Source: Urechis unicinctus (Eukaryota > Annelida > Polychaeta > Xenopneusta > Urechidae). From it: a DNA stretch of 64,000 nucleotides. A model generated the notes under the pieces. That model worked only from the letters and a program-made list of their open reading frames with translations, was not told where the DNA came from and searched no databases. The position numbers and the translations under genes are program-made. Below are positions 52,279-64,000 of this stretch, one piece after another. The stretch's first letter is position 1. Each line of letters starts with the position of its first letter. The stretch covers positions 54,340,102 to 54,404,101 of the forward strand of contig CM067356.1 in the NCBI GenBank assembly GCA_034190875.2. Reading direction: 5' to 3'.

Positions 52279-55200
52279 ACATAATGAAATTTTACTAAGG
52301 CATAGTGGTAGCAATTCGATAAGCTTACATTTGATGCATTGTCAAACAAACAATGGGTCTTGTTCTATCACCAAGAGCTTATTAGCAAACGACCTGATAT
52401 TATTATATTGTGCTTTATAGCTTTTACAGCCACATTACATGCCTCATTACACACAAAATAATCTAAATAGGCTATTTACCCAATAATGTTAAAGCATATT
52501 AATGATTGGAATATAATTGTGACGGAAGGATACCTGTTTTCTCCTTACAAAATGTTTTGTTGACTACATCACACATTATTATTAATCAAACAAAGATTAG
52601 GCCTCGTACAATATAAAAAAACAAATGTTTAGTCTGAGCGACACTTGCGTCAGAGCCTAGCAAGCAGCAAGTGGTGGTACAAATGACATTTTCCTCAGAA
52701 TAATTGTTTTTATCATGATTAAGTAATAGTAACAATGTCAGCCCTGTAAAACGACACCGCTAAATGCTAAATAGGTTTTCAATATGTGCTGTATCTGCCA
52801 GCTTATGTCGTTTTTGTTAAAAGACAGAGTATCCAAGTTGCATTATCCTGAGGCCTCGATATCGATATATTATGCAACCGAAATCATGGGATGCTTCGCC
52901 GGAAAACAATAGCAATTCCTGATGATGGTGCTAAGATATCATATTGCAGTGGGATGCATATGCTGTGGAGAATGACAAGTAATTAACCGAATTTAGCACT
53001 GCATAGTAAGCGCACAAAAACGCTGTTATAAAGCTTTCCATTTTAATTTGAAAGAAGTCCAAGTTCATTCGACAGACTTCAATATGACATAGAGCACATC
53101 AATCGCAGTTTATCACGAATACAATAATTCATTTGCCTCATAGTGCGCAGAAATGGCGACTTTTACGCAGGATCAAGTCAATTATTTTCATGAGGCTACA
53201 TAATTATAGATGCTGTTCCTTACAGGTAACATAGCGCTATATCACTACCTCGCATGCTACATAGATTAATGCGTACAACTTCTGATCGCAGGTAACTACA
53301 TACGTCCGATTAATAACGAATGATGTGTCAAAGAAGACGAAGCAGCACACCGAAATAAACACCCAATTGTGAATTAATTCATTTACGATTCCCCCAAAAA
53401 GATACCAGAATTCTTCTACGCATGTACTCATAATCAAAGTGACCGATTTTTGTCGCGTTTTAGGGCGTAATATTACCAACGGCGTAGGGTCAAAGAAAAC
53501 ATATGCGGAAAGATTGAATGGTATATTTCAGTGAACCAATGGTTACGTTAATAAGTAGACAACAGAGGTAGCACCTACAAATCGTCAGTTTCTTATGGTT
53601 AATCCAACGGCTGCTCTTGTTCACTGTCTATTGTAATATCACGTCCTTCATATTATTCGCATGAATTGAACAAACAGTAAATCTTAATCTCTACCCCAGG
53701 TTCGCGATGTAAATCCTAATGATAAGCATCTTGCTGTTTTATTTAGCTGCAGTGACCCAATGTTACCTCATATGATTGAGGATCATACCGGCTATTAGAT
53801 CAAATGTTATATACTTGTTATTTAAGTTACAATAGAAAATCATTTAAAGGAGCACTGGCGTTTACCTTCTTTAGACACAAGCCTGGTGGTAAACAATATA
53901 TCATTGTTGATAGTGTGGAATGCGAAATGTCAATTCTTCTGTAATCTTGCAGTTATATATCTGTGAGTCACCAACTACATAATGCACGTAGCCATCACTT
54001 TTCCCAGGAATAAGGAACGGGGGCAGTCCTATCAGCGATGATGTACCCAAAATGCTAAGACGTAGCCCAAGGAATCATAATCCTTGCAATCTGCTTTAAG
54101 CTTCACATAATTACTAGCTTAATGATAATTGATTGTTCATTTGCTATGCATGCAATATTCATGCGAAGGACAAGAGCCTTAATAGTACAATGGAAGATAT
54201 GGCTGAAATATTCGCAGAAGCTTATATATGATTATACGATTGTAATGTCATGCAAATTGGAGCATATATGCTCGTAATCGACAATATCTCATTCAACAAT
54301 GATTCCACTGTGTTGCCCACTGACACGGAAACGTTCAGAGGCATTTAAATCAAATGGAGTAGTAACATTTTTAAAATAGCAAAGTGAATGGTAGGTAAGC
54401 TTTGCATGCATATGCTGCAAAACAAAGTGTGTCCGCAGATGCATTGTTATTTTTATATTTTACGCCTGTTTCTCGACATAATACACGCACAGATCTAAAG
54501 TGGAAGGTCATCGTTATTGAAATGACACAACAAAGCGGGGTGTCATATGTTAACATGACAATTGGTAATCCGTCTGCCTAAGACATCAGGAGCGTACTCC
54601 ACATCAAGTTAAACGTGTTGTCCACTATTTAGTTATATTATTTTTAGTGAGCCAACATTGGTGATTCGCAACATTAACGCTTTTATGATACTGTAGAACT
54701 CTGCCAATAAAGATTCGCAAGATAAAATATTCTTTCTTTTTGCGACGGTGACTTACTGATGAGGTGAGCGTTCATCTTCTCCTTATGATCATCATGCGTC
54801 GTGTATCGGATACATAGCCAGACAGGTACTTGTATCCATCAATTATCTCCGGAGCGTATTATAGTGATTGAATCACTTACTGGAGTTTACAACAGTACCA
54901 TGTGTAGTTATGTGCCCTTGTGCGTAGAAGATATATGTGCATATATACGATATCTTATGAAGATTTAGTGAGTGTAATCATATTTTAGTACACAATTTCA
55001 CTGATCACATTTTCTAGTAGCACCGGTATCACAAATATCAAACATCATAGACCTCAATGAAACAGAGAACGAGCGAGCTTACAAGTCAAGGAATCCCGAT
55101 CTTAGCCATATCGTACTGCTATATAATAACTGATTTAATTCATGCATGGAGCATTAGAGTCTGAGTGGCACAAAGTAGGATTCAGTATGACTAATACAAA

Positions 55201-55758
55201 CGTAAAAGCGACTTTGTGATGATGTCATGGTAATGTCATGGAAATTGTTATAAATGTCACTGGTTGCTTCACTTACATGGGAGCATCAACAATGCAATAA
55301 CATCAAATCGAGCACACAGAAATCCATTACGTCCTGTATCAAATACTTACGAATTGTTCTTGAATGATTTGGCTTACGGCCAAACTGCGGATTTTTAGTG
55401 TCAAGTGCCGAGTTACAATTTGTCATCACAAACCGTACCACTAGGCTATGCAACCAAGCGCTGTAGAGTTTGCTATTGTTGTAGGATTATGTTTTTTACC
55501 AAAATCGCGCTGGTTATCTCATCAAGTATCCATCAATGCGTTAGCGTTGCAACAGTGATAGGTGATAATACAATTTATCTTATCAATCAATAATGTGATC
55601 TGCGTTAATTTCTTCATTCCCGTCGGCCTTGTTGGTCTTCAGTTTAGTTTTATCGAGCAAACCTCTTCTACTGACATATTTTAAACACATTGACACAGCC
55701 TGACCAAAACTTGCTTTCCAGGTCTATGTCTCTAAACAACCGTCTCATCAGCATCTTG

Positions 55759-55971
55759 TTAAACAGAACGATTCAACTCGTCGAACAATGCGCACACGTC
55801 AGAGTCACCCCTCAGTTCGTCTAAGACTGATGGCTCGGTGCTAGAATGTCTAGTTTGTTTCTTCACCTCGTACAATAAGTCTCTTCTTGTACGGTTCGAC
55901 AAAGCTGTGACTATTTGCTGACATCTTATCCTTATTTCAGACAACCCATCTTCATATTCTATTGTAACCAC
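55759..55971 (-). other. Copy C partner of the stretch at 37113-37364
   Basis: Reads EYEDGLSEIRIRCQQIVTAL and RRDLLYEVKKQTRHSSTEPS. Same comments as for the B partner. Confidence 0.25.
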
Positions 55972-57617
55972 TCCTGGTCTTAAGCATTATTAGCCCCGTC
56001 CATCGATCAGTTACCCTATTATTGTCAAACCAGAGACGGTGCCAGAATACAGGGACCAACTCAATCCTTCAGCCTTCCTTAAGCCTAAACCCCGCAGGCG
56101 ATATGAATGTTTGTGCCGCTCATATATATACATTCATGATATCGTTATGATAATCACTCCTCATGATGTGCTACAAAGGAAAGAAAATACATAACGGCTC
56201 TAAGTGCCATTGTTTATGCTGGAAAGTACATCCTAAATTACACGTCTTGAGTACGATTCCGTCAGGATTATTGTCAACCTCATTATAGTAATATTCGGTC
56301 TTACTGAGATTAATGCTGTCACAACAAAGTGGCCAATACATGAGATCAATTGAGAATATATTCTACCTGCTGAGGTCGGCGTTAAAATCGTCTCCGATAA
56401 CAAAATATTCAACCTGACTGTGTTACGCAAATAACAGACTCAATTCAATCCACATATCTCCATACAATTCATTTGTATAATATGATGAAGCATCACAGGG
56501 AAAAGAGTGTTGTCAATGAATTAGGAGTGGAAGTAGCAGCAACCATCTGACATTGACATCATGGTGAAGGTCATGGGCTCTCTTCACGTGAGGTTATCCA
56601 TGCTGTGTGCATGTTTGAGATAATATTGGTTTTTTCCATTTGGTGTCCTAGCAATATTGGAGCGAAAGGAGCGTGTTAGCACAAGGTCGCGTGTAACACA
56701 TAAGAATAAGTAATACGACTAATAACGTCGCACATTATTACGTATGGTAATGCAAAAACAATGACATGTAAATTGCTTCATAAAATATCGTTATTGCCAG
56801 GATAAATCCATATTTACATAATTGTGATGCTTTACTTATAATAGGATATCATTCACACGAATAACGATTTTACAGTGCTCTTACATACCCTTCTAAATCT
56901 GCTGCACTGTAAATTGTTATTACCAGCTGAGTGTATATTGCAGAGAGGCTTTTGTTTAGATATTGCGACAACAGCACATGCTTCAATACACACAACAGAG
57001 TATATTTGACAGCTAAAAGGCAATAGATTTCTGAGAAGATATCTCACTTTTGCTTCGATTGAAAAAAACAGACAAAACTCTGTGGGTAGTTATGAGACCT
57101 GCGAAACTCAATAATGCATCGCGGATTTTCTAGACATGCATTCACACTTAAAGGCTGATAGGTAGTTTTGAAGGCACATTTTGGTGTCCGCCGCGACAGT
57201 TAGTTGGTAAGAAATGGAAGTAGTCCTAGAAGCAATCATGTTGCATTGATGCCAAAACGTATGCCATAGGCTGACCATCCGGGTAACAATCTGTTGGGGA
57301 TGATGCCAATATTCATGTTTGATATCATATATTCTTTAATATTTATATCTTTCCAATATTCGTATAAAAGTCATTTATGCATAAGTAAGCGAGGAACGCA
57401 AAGGAATATACCATACGGCAGGTATACTTGCAAATTGTAAAATATGGACATGCAATGGTAAGGCATAAATGATCATTCTAAACTTACACGATTGTGATAG
57501 GTCACGCATTATGGGATAGCAGTCAGACGCATTTGGACGGCATGGTGGTAAAACATTCCCGTAGGAATACAGCCGAATGTATTTCTGGTCCAAGTTATTT
57601 GTAACAGACAATATTTC

Positions 57618-57920
57618 TTGGAAGCCCTACACACTTTCTGTGGAACCGCATTTAAGGTGATATTTTACATTTTGTGCCTGTTGTTCGTGGAAACTGTGCA
57701 ATATTCCGAAATACACGCCATGGTCGCTAAGTGGAAGTTTACCACCCAGAAGTTAACAAACTTGTTATTTCACTGGACTTACTACATTCCGTCTTTATGG
57801 CGTGACAATAACGAAGAACTAGATTTGAAGCACGTCGTTGTCCACGATGCAATTGCTTTTTCGCCTTTTTCAATGTTTGCATTCCGTGGCGCATACGCTT
57901 CCATGCCAAGTACTTGCTGA
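57618..57920 (+). other. Unassigned 100-codon open stretch (copy C), partner in D
   Basis: Includes LTNLLFHWTYYIPSLWRDNN and HVVVHDAIAFSPFSMFAFRG. The partner in D, 62645-62960, keeps VVVHDAIAFSPFSM but contains a 48-nt GT...AG piece (62784-62831) and frame changes. No family was recognised. Confidence 0.25.
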
Positions 57921-59213
57921 CATTGAAGACCACCAGAATAATCAAATTTGTCTTTCTGTAAGGTTGATTTATTGCTTATATGACTGTAGACTTAACGCTT
58001 TGTTTCGGTCACATACCCAGACAGACGCCCGACTGTCCATCAATCCTAGAGCGTATTCTTATGATCAAAGTAGTTATTTGAGCCGTGTAGAAGACCCGGA
58101 TATGACATATGTCATAATGCAACGATGTCTTTTTGTCCAATTATGTAAATTCTACAGCGTATAAACCCACCAGCCCATAGATTGCATAAGTTTGACCGCC
58201 TATATAGATATGGCCAAAGCTCATCAATAGCTAGGTTTATCCGTTATAATTATAATGATAACGCATCAGGCTATATCCATGATGCTAAAACGTAACTTAT
58301 AAATCACAATACCCAGAGCAGTGAAGGTCACATTTTCTTTTCCATCCCTCAACGCAGGCAATTGCAAACCATGGCCTGCTTTGCTACAAAGTTAACAGCT
58401 TATTTAAGGTTGCTATATCTTCATGTTTCAGCTGACATCAGGAAAGTATAGCTCTATGATCTAATCAGACAGAATGGCGGCGATTCATTCGGAATACAAT
58501 ATTGCTCAAACACCAGCAAAACATAAGGTTAACAAACACCCAGCACGCAGGTTATTACCTCGTAGCTACCTACGTCCGATCATTTCATGCTCATAGCTGA
58601 ATTATATTCATCGTTATCTCTGTGACAAAGATTTTTTGCGTTATTGCCACATCACCGTGAATATCTGCAAGGCCGGAAATGTTAATGTTAAGTTTACTCC
58701 TATTTAATGGTAAATGACTCGTTCATAAATTCATGTTACATGCAATTATATAAAGGTATTCGTAGTGTTTTTTCAGAACTAGCTCTTGTCTAGCTGACTC
58801 ATTTACAGGTCATTATTCATAATCGAGCGTTGACTATGTGTGCACTTTTCAGGACGAAGCAATGCGACCATTTTTCGACTTCACACTGTAATACTGTTCG
58901 CACATATTATGAATTCCACTTCATTACGTCACACTGTCATACTGTTCACACTGTCATGTCCACATACATAATGGGACTTCACACTGTCATACTGTTCAGG
59001 TACATTCTGAATTTGTCTTAATGACATCACATAGACATGAAACGTGCATGATGTGTTAAATATTTTATTATAAATTAATATGAAAAAGAATATGTAATCA
59101 AAATATTAGTCAACTTTATTACCTCTGAGGAATACATCAGCTATCACATAAAAATCACCAATTAAAATAAACATTGATGCAGTAAGCAAGCAAAGTCATA
59201 TCAGTGATTAACA

Positions 59214-59618
59214 TCAAACATTGATACATTGAAATACAAACAACAAGTCAGTCGATGATCTCCTGTTGCATGCTTTACGCACACTGCGCGCCAAGCAGTG
59301 ATCGATTGTCACTTTTAAAGAGTGACAGATTGAACTATGCATATGCATTTGATCCTCTTTGTGATTAAAGGTCTTACTTGTTTCTGTTTTTAGCAATCGT
59401 GGTCTGGTTGGATTGGGTTTTGTAATTTCTTCCATCAAATCCATGTTGAATATGCGATAGTGTTCTAGATACTCACATTTTAATATTTTCATATACATGC
59501 TCTGCACAGAGATCACTTTCAGAATTGACAACCACTCAATGGATGGAATGGTATATAGGAATGTTGGGGAAGAGTGTTGGTTGGTGGGTTCAATAAAGAC
59601 GACCACGTTGTTTCCCAC
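59214..59618 (-). other. Unassigned 134-codon open stretch, partly recurring in copy A
   Basis: The longest non-repetitive open stretch on the minus strand. Part of it, EYLEHYRIFNMDLMEEITKP and NPTRPRLLKTET, reads nearly the same on the minus strand at about 16390-16465 in copy A (YLEHYRILNKDLIEEITKP), and QMHMHSSICH also recurs. The rest of the copy A equivalent is not open. No family was recognised. Recurrence alone is explained by copy homology, so this is a candidate coding relic and not a called gene. Confidence 0.3.
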
Positions 59619-59770
59619 CGTTACATAGCATCGAATGAAAAAACTTACTTCACTTTAAGTATTGATGGTTTCACTGATTTGAGTAATTGGTACCGTTGCA
59701 GAGCCTTGATGAGCAGAGATACTGTGGCAACAGCATTCAATTTGGAATTCTACTTTGTCACGTAGATCAC

Positions 59771-60011
59771 CAGAACATTTTCAGCTAAAGCTAACAAAAC
59801 AAACAGATGTTAAGCTATAATCTAACAAAATTTGCAAAAGGTGGTATAGGATACAGGAAACAACACAGTTGTTAGTAAACAACGCAATCTACTCAAAAAG
59901 GAATTCGACATTTAGCAATTTCTTTTTCGCAGAATCCTGTATTTTGTAAATGCAGGTGTTGCATAATCAAAGCAAAATTAAATCTTACCATTGCCGTACA
60001 TTATGATTATC
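59771..60011. other. C/D junction, unassigned
   Basis: About 240 bp between the end of C homology and the start of D homology. It is AT-rich and AAC-rich, with no repeat ends visible. Confidence 0.5.
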
Positions 60012-62783
60012 GAAGTTCAAATATTTCTAAAATATTTGTATTATTTCGATTAATTACGGTATGCTGCTGATATAGAGGACGAAGACTAAATCTACGTAAA
60101 AGGATCAAGCGCCTTAATCCGTCAAGAAACTGTTGCCATGGTTCTAAAACGCAGGGCCTCTGATTATTGATTTCAGAACTCCCAACATCCTTAGACATAA
60201 ACCTCGGAAGCGCTATGACTGTTTGTGCCACTCAAATATATACATTCACGATATCGTAATGGTAATCACTCCTCATGATGTGATATAAACAAAAGAACAA
60301 TACATAACGGCACTTAGTGCCATTGTTAATGTATGCTAGAAGTTAGATCCTAAATTACTCGCTTGTGAAAATAAATCTTGAGTACGATTCCGTAACGAAG
60401 AGTTGTGCTTTTTGACGACGTGATTCTGGGGACATTGAACATAGTCAGGACTACTGTCAACCTGATTATTGTAATATTTATTCTTACTGGTATTATTACT
60501 GGCTCAACAAGGTGGTCAATAGATGGGATCAATTGAGAATGTATTCTTCCTGCTGAGGTCGGCGTTAAAATCGTCTTCGATTGTAGAGTATTTAGCCTGA
60601 CTCTGTTATGCAAATTACAGGCTCAATATATCCACAAAAATCCATACATTTCATTGCTATTATTAGATGAATCATCACAGAGCAAAGAGTGGTGTCATAG
60701 GATTAGGATTAGAAGTAGCGGCGATCATATGACATTGACATAAAGATGAAGGTCATGGGCTCTCCTCACGGGGGAGAGATGCTGCGTGCATGTTTGAGAT
60801 TATTTGTTTTTTCCCATTTGCTGTCCTTCCAATATTCGAATGAAAGGCGCGTGCTAGCACAAGGAATAAGTTATACGGCTAATGAAGTCACAAATCGTAA
60901 ATTATGGTAATGCAATGATAAGGACATGAAAATTACTTCATAAAGTCTTGTAATGGCTAGGATAGGTTCATATTTACGTAATTGTGATGCTTTACTTTTT
61001 ATGGGATAATATTCACACGAATAACGATGTTATAGCGGTATTACATTCCCTTCGAATGTATTCACTAAATGTATTCATGGTCTCCCATAATATATAATTC
61101 TTTGAATGCCTACTTGATGTCTCTGTAAGCGCATTTGGTTGACTTTGTTGGAGGCAACACATTCAAATAGAATGCACAGCAAAACAACACCCAGGCGGTG
61201 GTCGTAAGTCGAAGCTTACCAGAGGTTACATTATTGGCAAACACACACACTGCAGAAGTAACACGTCACGTGTTGGTAGGCGTGATATGTGAAATAATGA
61301 TAATAGATGTAATGCTAGTTGGGCATGTCGAACAGGATTGGTACAACTTGTGTTATATGTCGGATTTTATTTGATAATAAATAGCTAGACAGTAAAAATA
61401 GCACGAGGATTTGTAAACATACTCCATACCAATGTCTGTGCTATAAATAACACAATTCGTTACCAGATCAACATTTAGACTTGCAGAGGATGTGAATCCC
61501 TTCTCAAAGAGCTGAGCCAAATGAAAACACAACGTTAAGAACGTTACTATAAACTAGGCATGAAGCGCCGTGATTGTCAAAGTTAAAGCCAGGCCATAAT
61601 GCAGAATTCGATGAAATGGTATTTGTCCAGTAGTTTTTGTACTACAAACAAAATCTTTCTCACACAGAGTAGTATGGAACCTGTTTTAATTACAAAATAG
61701 TCCCAGATTAGTCAATGAATAAGACCATGTGTATGGCCAGGCCTGCAACTATTTGAAGCAGTAAAACGTGTGTGACGGTTTCGGCACAATGGTGGCACAG
61801 CCGTGGACAGCGGAAACAAGTAACGCTGCAGAAAAAAATTGTATAACTCAATCCCGATACTCATTAGTACCAAAAGCCTCACCCTGAAAGCAGTGATACT
61901 TCAACAATCAGGTCTGAGTGAGCCCGTCAGTCGACCCTTTGAATATGTTCTATTTGGCCCAAAGAAAATCCTGGAGTGGTTATTTACTAATTGTCTCATT
62001 TGTTGCTTCACTTTGGTTATGTTCTGCTTGTTAGATTTGGCGCTAGAACACTGATAGGTGTTAAACCTATCGATTGCAAGACTTTTGATCTGTCTCTTCA
62101 TCAGCTATAAACCTCAACAGACGAACTGCCGCATCGTAAATTGGTAATACCAGTTGAGTGTATATTGCAAAGAGGCTTTTATTTAGATATTGCGACACAA
62201 GTACATGCTTCAATACACGCAACAGTTTATATTTATTGGCTAGTTCGTCGTAAGTGTAATGATAAATCAAAGTAGGAGAATATATCCGAAATCATTAGCT
62301 ATTTGACAACCGAAAGGCAACGAATTTCTGAGAAAATATATCACTTTTGCTTCGATTGAACCATGAGACAACAGTGTGTGGGTAATTATTAGACCTGCAG
62401 TTTGCTGGTATGATGTTATATATTCCTACATTTCTGTCCTTCGAATATTCATTTAATGTCATTTCTGCATACGAGAGCGAAGAACACAAACGTTAGTACT
62501 ATACGGCTGGTATATTTGCAAATTTCCAAAATGCATTTGGACGGCATGGTTGTGAAAGATTCCTTTAGGAATACAGCCGAATGTATTTCTGGTCCAAGTT
62601 ATTTGTGAAAGACTATTTCTTGGAAGTCCTATAACCTCGCTGTGGAACCGCATTTGAGGTGATTGATTACATTTTGTGCTTGTTGTTCGTGAAAACTGTG
62701 CAGTATTCCGAAAGACACGCCATGGTTGCTAAGTTGAAGTTTAACACCCACAAGTTAACAAACCTGTTATTTTACTGGACCAG

Positions 62784-62831
62784 GTATGGAATTATTTATA
62801 ATTATTGGACATTTTGAGCAATTTCTCTTAG
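62784..62831 (+). other. 48-nt GT...AG piece present in D, absent from C
   Basis: After ACTGGACCAG, copy D has GTATGG...CTCTTAG and then AAGGAAC. Copy C goes from ACTGGACT to TACTACATTCC with no such piece. It has the form of a very short intron, but a plain indel is equally possible; the inserted length slightly exceeds the GT-AG span. Confidence 0.3.
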
Positions 62832-63690
62832 AAGGAACACATTCCGTCTTGTATGGCGTGACAATAAAGAAAAATTAGAATTTACGCGCGTCGTTGTCCA
62901 CGATGCAATTGCATTTTCGCCATTTTCAATGTCTACATTCAGCGGCGCAAACGCTTCCATACGACCGTTTGGCACAAGTGTTTGCTAACATTGACGACTG
63001 CCAGAACAATCAATATTTTGTCACTCTGTGAGGGTGATTTATTGATTACATGACTGTAGACTTTACGCTTTGTTTCGGTCACATACCCAGACAGACGCCC
63101 GACTGCCCATCAATCATATATTCCTAGAGCCTATTGTTATGATCAAAGTAGTTTTTTGAGCCGTTAGAAAGACATGGATATGACATATGCCATAATGTAA
63201 CGATGTCTTGTTGTCCAATTATGTAAACTTCTACAGTGTAAGAACCAACCCTCTCATAGATTGCATAGGTTTAACTGCCTAGATAGATACGGTCAAAGCT
63301 AATCAATAATTAGATTTATCCGCTATAATCATGGTTATAATGCATCATGCTACTTCCGATCGTTACTTAGACGTAACTTATAAATACTGATGCACAGAGC
63401 AATGTAAGTCACATTTTCATTTCCATTCCTCAACGCACGCAATTGCAAACCTGTTTTGATACAAATCTAACAGCTTATTTAAGTTTGCATGTTTCAGTTG
63501 ACATTAGCAAGGTATAGCTTTATGATGTGTTGTTTGCATTTAATTTATACTTATCTAATCATACAGAATGGCAGCAATTCATCCGGAAGTCAATATTGCG
63601 CTCAAAGATATTCCACGTTATTGCCACATCACCAAGAATATCTGCATGACCGAAAATGTTAATGTTAAGTGTACTCCCATTGGATGGTAA

Positions 63691-63993
63691 GTGACTATTA
63701 ATTCCTGTTTAATGCAATTATATAGAGTTATTATTAGTGCATTGCTTTCTGGCATGCGGATAGTGGTTCCACCAATAACGTTCGACCAACCAATTGACAC
63801 TATGTCTCTCCCGGTGGATCATTGGCGATTGCAACAAATTATTATGTCAATACACGATTGTGTTTTCAAAAATGAATTGGTAACACACGCGGAGATCCAA
63901 CGTTTCACTCGAACAAAGAAACGCGTCACTGGTGTTGGATTGACCAATGTAAATAATCACAATAGCATCTCAAGAGAACCAATTACTAGATAG
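63691..63993 (+). other. Recurring open stretch shared by A, B and D, unassigned
   Basis: Reads MSLPVDHWRLQQIIMSIHDC followed by FKNELVTHAEIQRFT. The equivalents are open in the same frame at 14655-14888 (copy A) and 39403-39687 (copy B), which makes it the best-preserved frame in the array. However, counting differences between the B and D versions by eye gives similar numbers at first, second and third codon positions. The frame survival therefore does not show protein selection. No family is recognised. In B it runs into a (CT)n tract. Confidence 0.3.
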
Positions 63994-64000
63994 ATTGGCA

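Larger units (their letters stand above)
52285..59213. other. Copy C middle and right: no gene seen
   Basis: 52285-55080 matches A 5965-8450. 55172-55310 is the single version of the 160-bp repeat. 55315-56190 matches B 36730-37550, and 56155-59040 matches D and parts of A and B. Only the low-confidence open stretches listed separately. Confidence 0.55.
47634..59770. repeat. Long tandem unit, copy C (right end truncated)
   Basis: Third copy in the same orientation, clearly more diverged from A and B than the first 5.7 kb of those are from each other. It matches A from the unit start to the equivalent of A 16580: an ATTCAATTTG-containing sequence near 59730-59765 matches A 16540-16580. It then stops. 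Large private changes are a (TA)n tract replacing the equivalent of A 1640-3315, a fuller LINE with a Tc1-like insertion, and loss of the equivalent of A 4590-5960. It keeps about 0.5 kb (54460-54937) that A has lost. Confidence 0.8.
60012..64000. repeat. Long tandem unit, copy D (starts mid-unit, runs off the window)
   Basis: Homology to A begins abruptly at a TTCAAATAT/TATTATTTCGATTAATTA region matching A 10157-10190 and continues to the window end at about A 14900. Because C has just covered the equivalent of A up to 16580, this stretch repeats about 6.4 kb of the unit map. Clear anchors are 61080-61380 with A 12130-12440, 62100-62200 with A 13340-13450, and 63600-63960 with A 14510-14860. 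No 5' half of the unit precedes it. Confidence 0.8.

Noticed and set aside
59214-59618. PiggyBac-type transposase tail
   Set aside because: Only a vague basic and threonine-rich resemblance. No cysteine-rich domain or TTAA-flanked ends.

Overview
This window looks like AT-rich nuclear DNA from an animal, most likely an invertebrate. The support is two kinds of LINE (one with a 3' end typical of the CR1/L2 group), a Tc1-type DNA transposon with TA flanks, long (TA)n and (CT)n microsatellites, and no compact or operon-like coding. I cannot narrow the lineage further. I found no intact host gene, no rRNA, no CRISPR array and no convincing tRNA. Nearly all open frames are short, and where copies could be compared by eye they show no clear codon-position signature of selection.

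The dominant structure is a head-to-tail array of one long, decayed segment present in at least four partial copies. I call them A (1-27281), B (27282-47633), C (47634-about 59770) and D (about 60012 to the window end). B and C begin at the same point, just before a conserved GTACTGC(C/T)CTATAAACTATG sequence. A and B end in unrelated tails (24911-27281 and 46321-47633) after their homology stops at a shared TTATGAGCACCG sequence. C stops and D starts mid-unit, so about 6.4 kb of the unit map is present twice in a row. Copies differ by many deletions and insertions of 0.1-3 kb. By eye, typical divergence is of the order of 10%. The exception is A 1-5740 against B 27348-33715, which is nearly identical and ends abruptly, so it was homogenised or duplicated much later.

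Mobile elements dated by the array: a LINE reverse-transcriptase relic sits at the equivalent place in A, B and C, so it predates the array. It keeps its YADD box and (TTA)n tail only in C. A Tc1-like element (50790-51818) with 26-bp terminal repeats landed in that tail in C only. A CR1/L2-like LINE 3' fragment (15224-15908) is in A only. Copy B has a 1273-bp segment (29959-31231) missing from A and flanked by AAAGA. Local repeats (160-bp and 74-bp duplications, a 37-bp satellite varying from 2 to 4 copies, poly-G runs of 14-26, and a (TA)n tract with C interruptions every 28-30 bp) complete the picture.

What the ancestral unit encoded, if anything, remains unidentified. Several open stretches recur between copies and are listed with low confidence.
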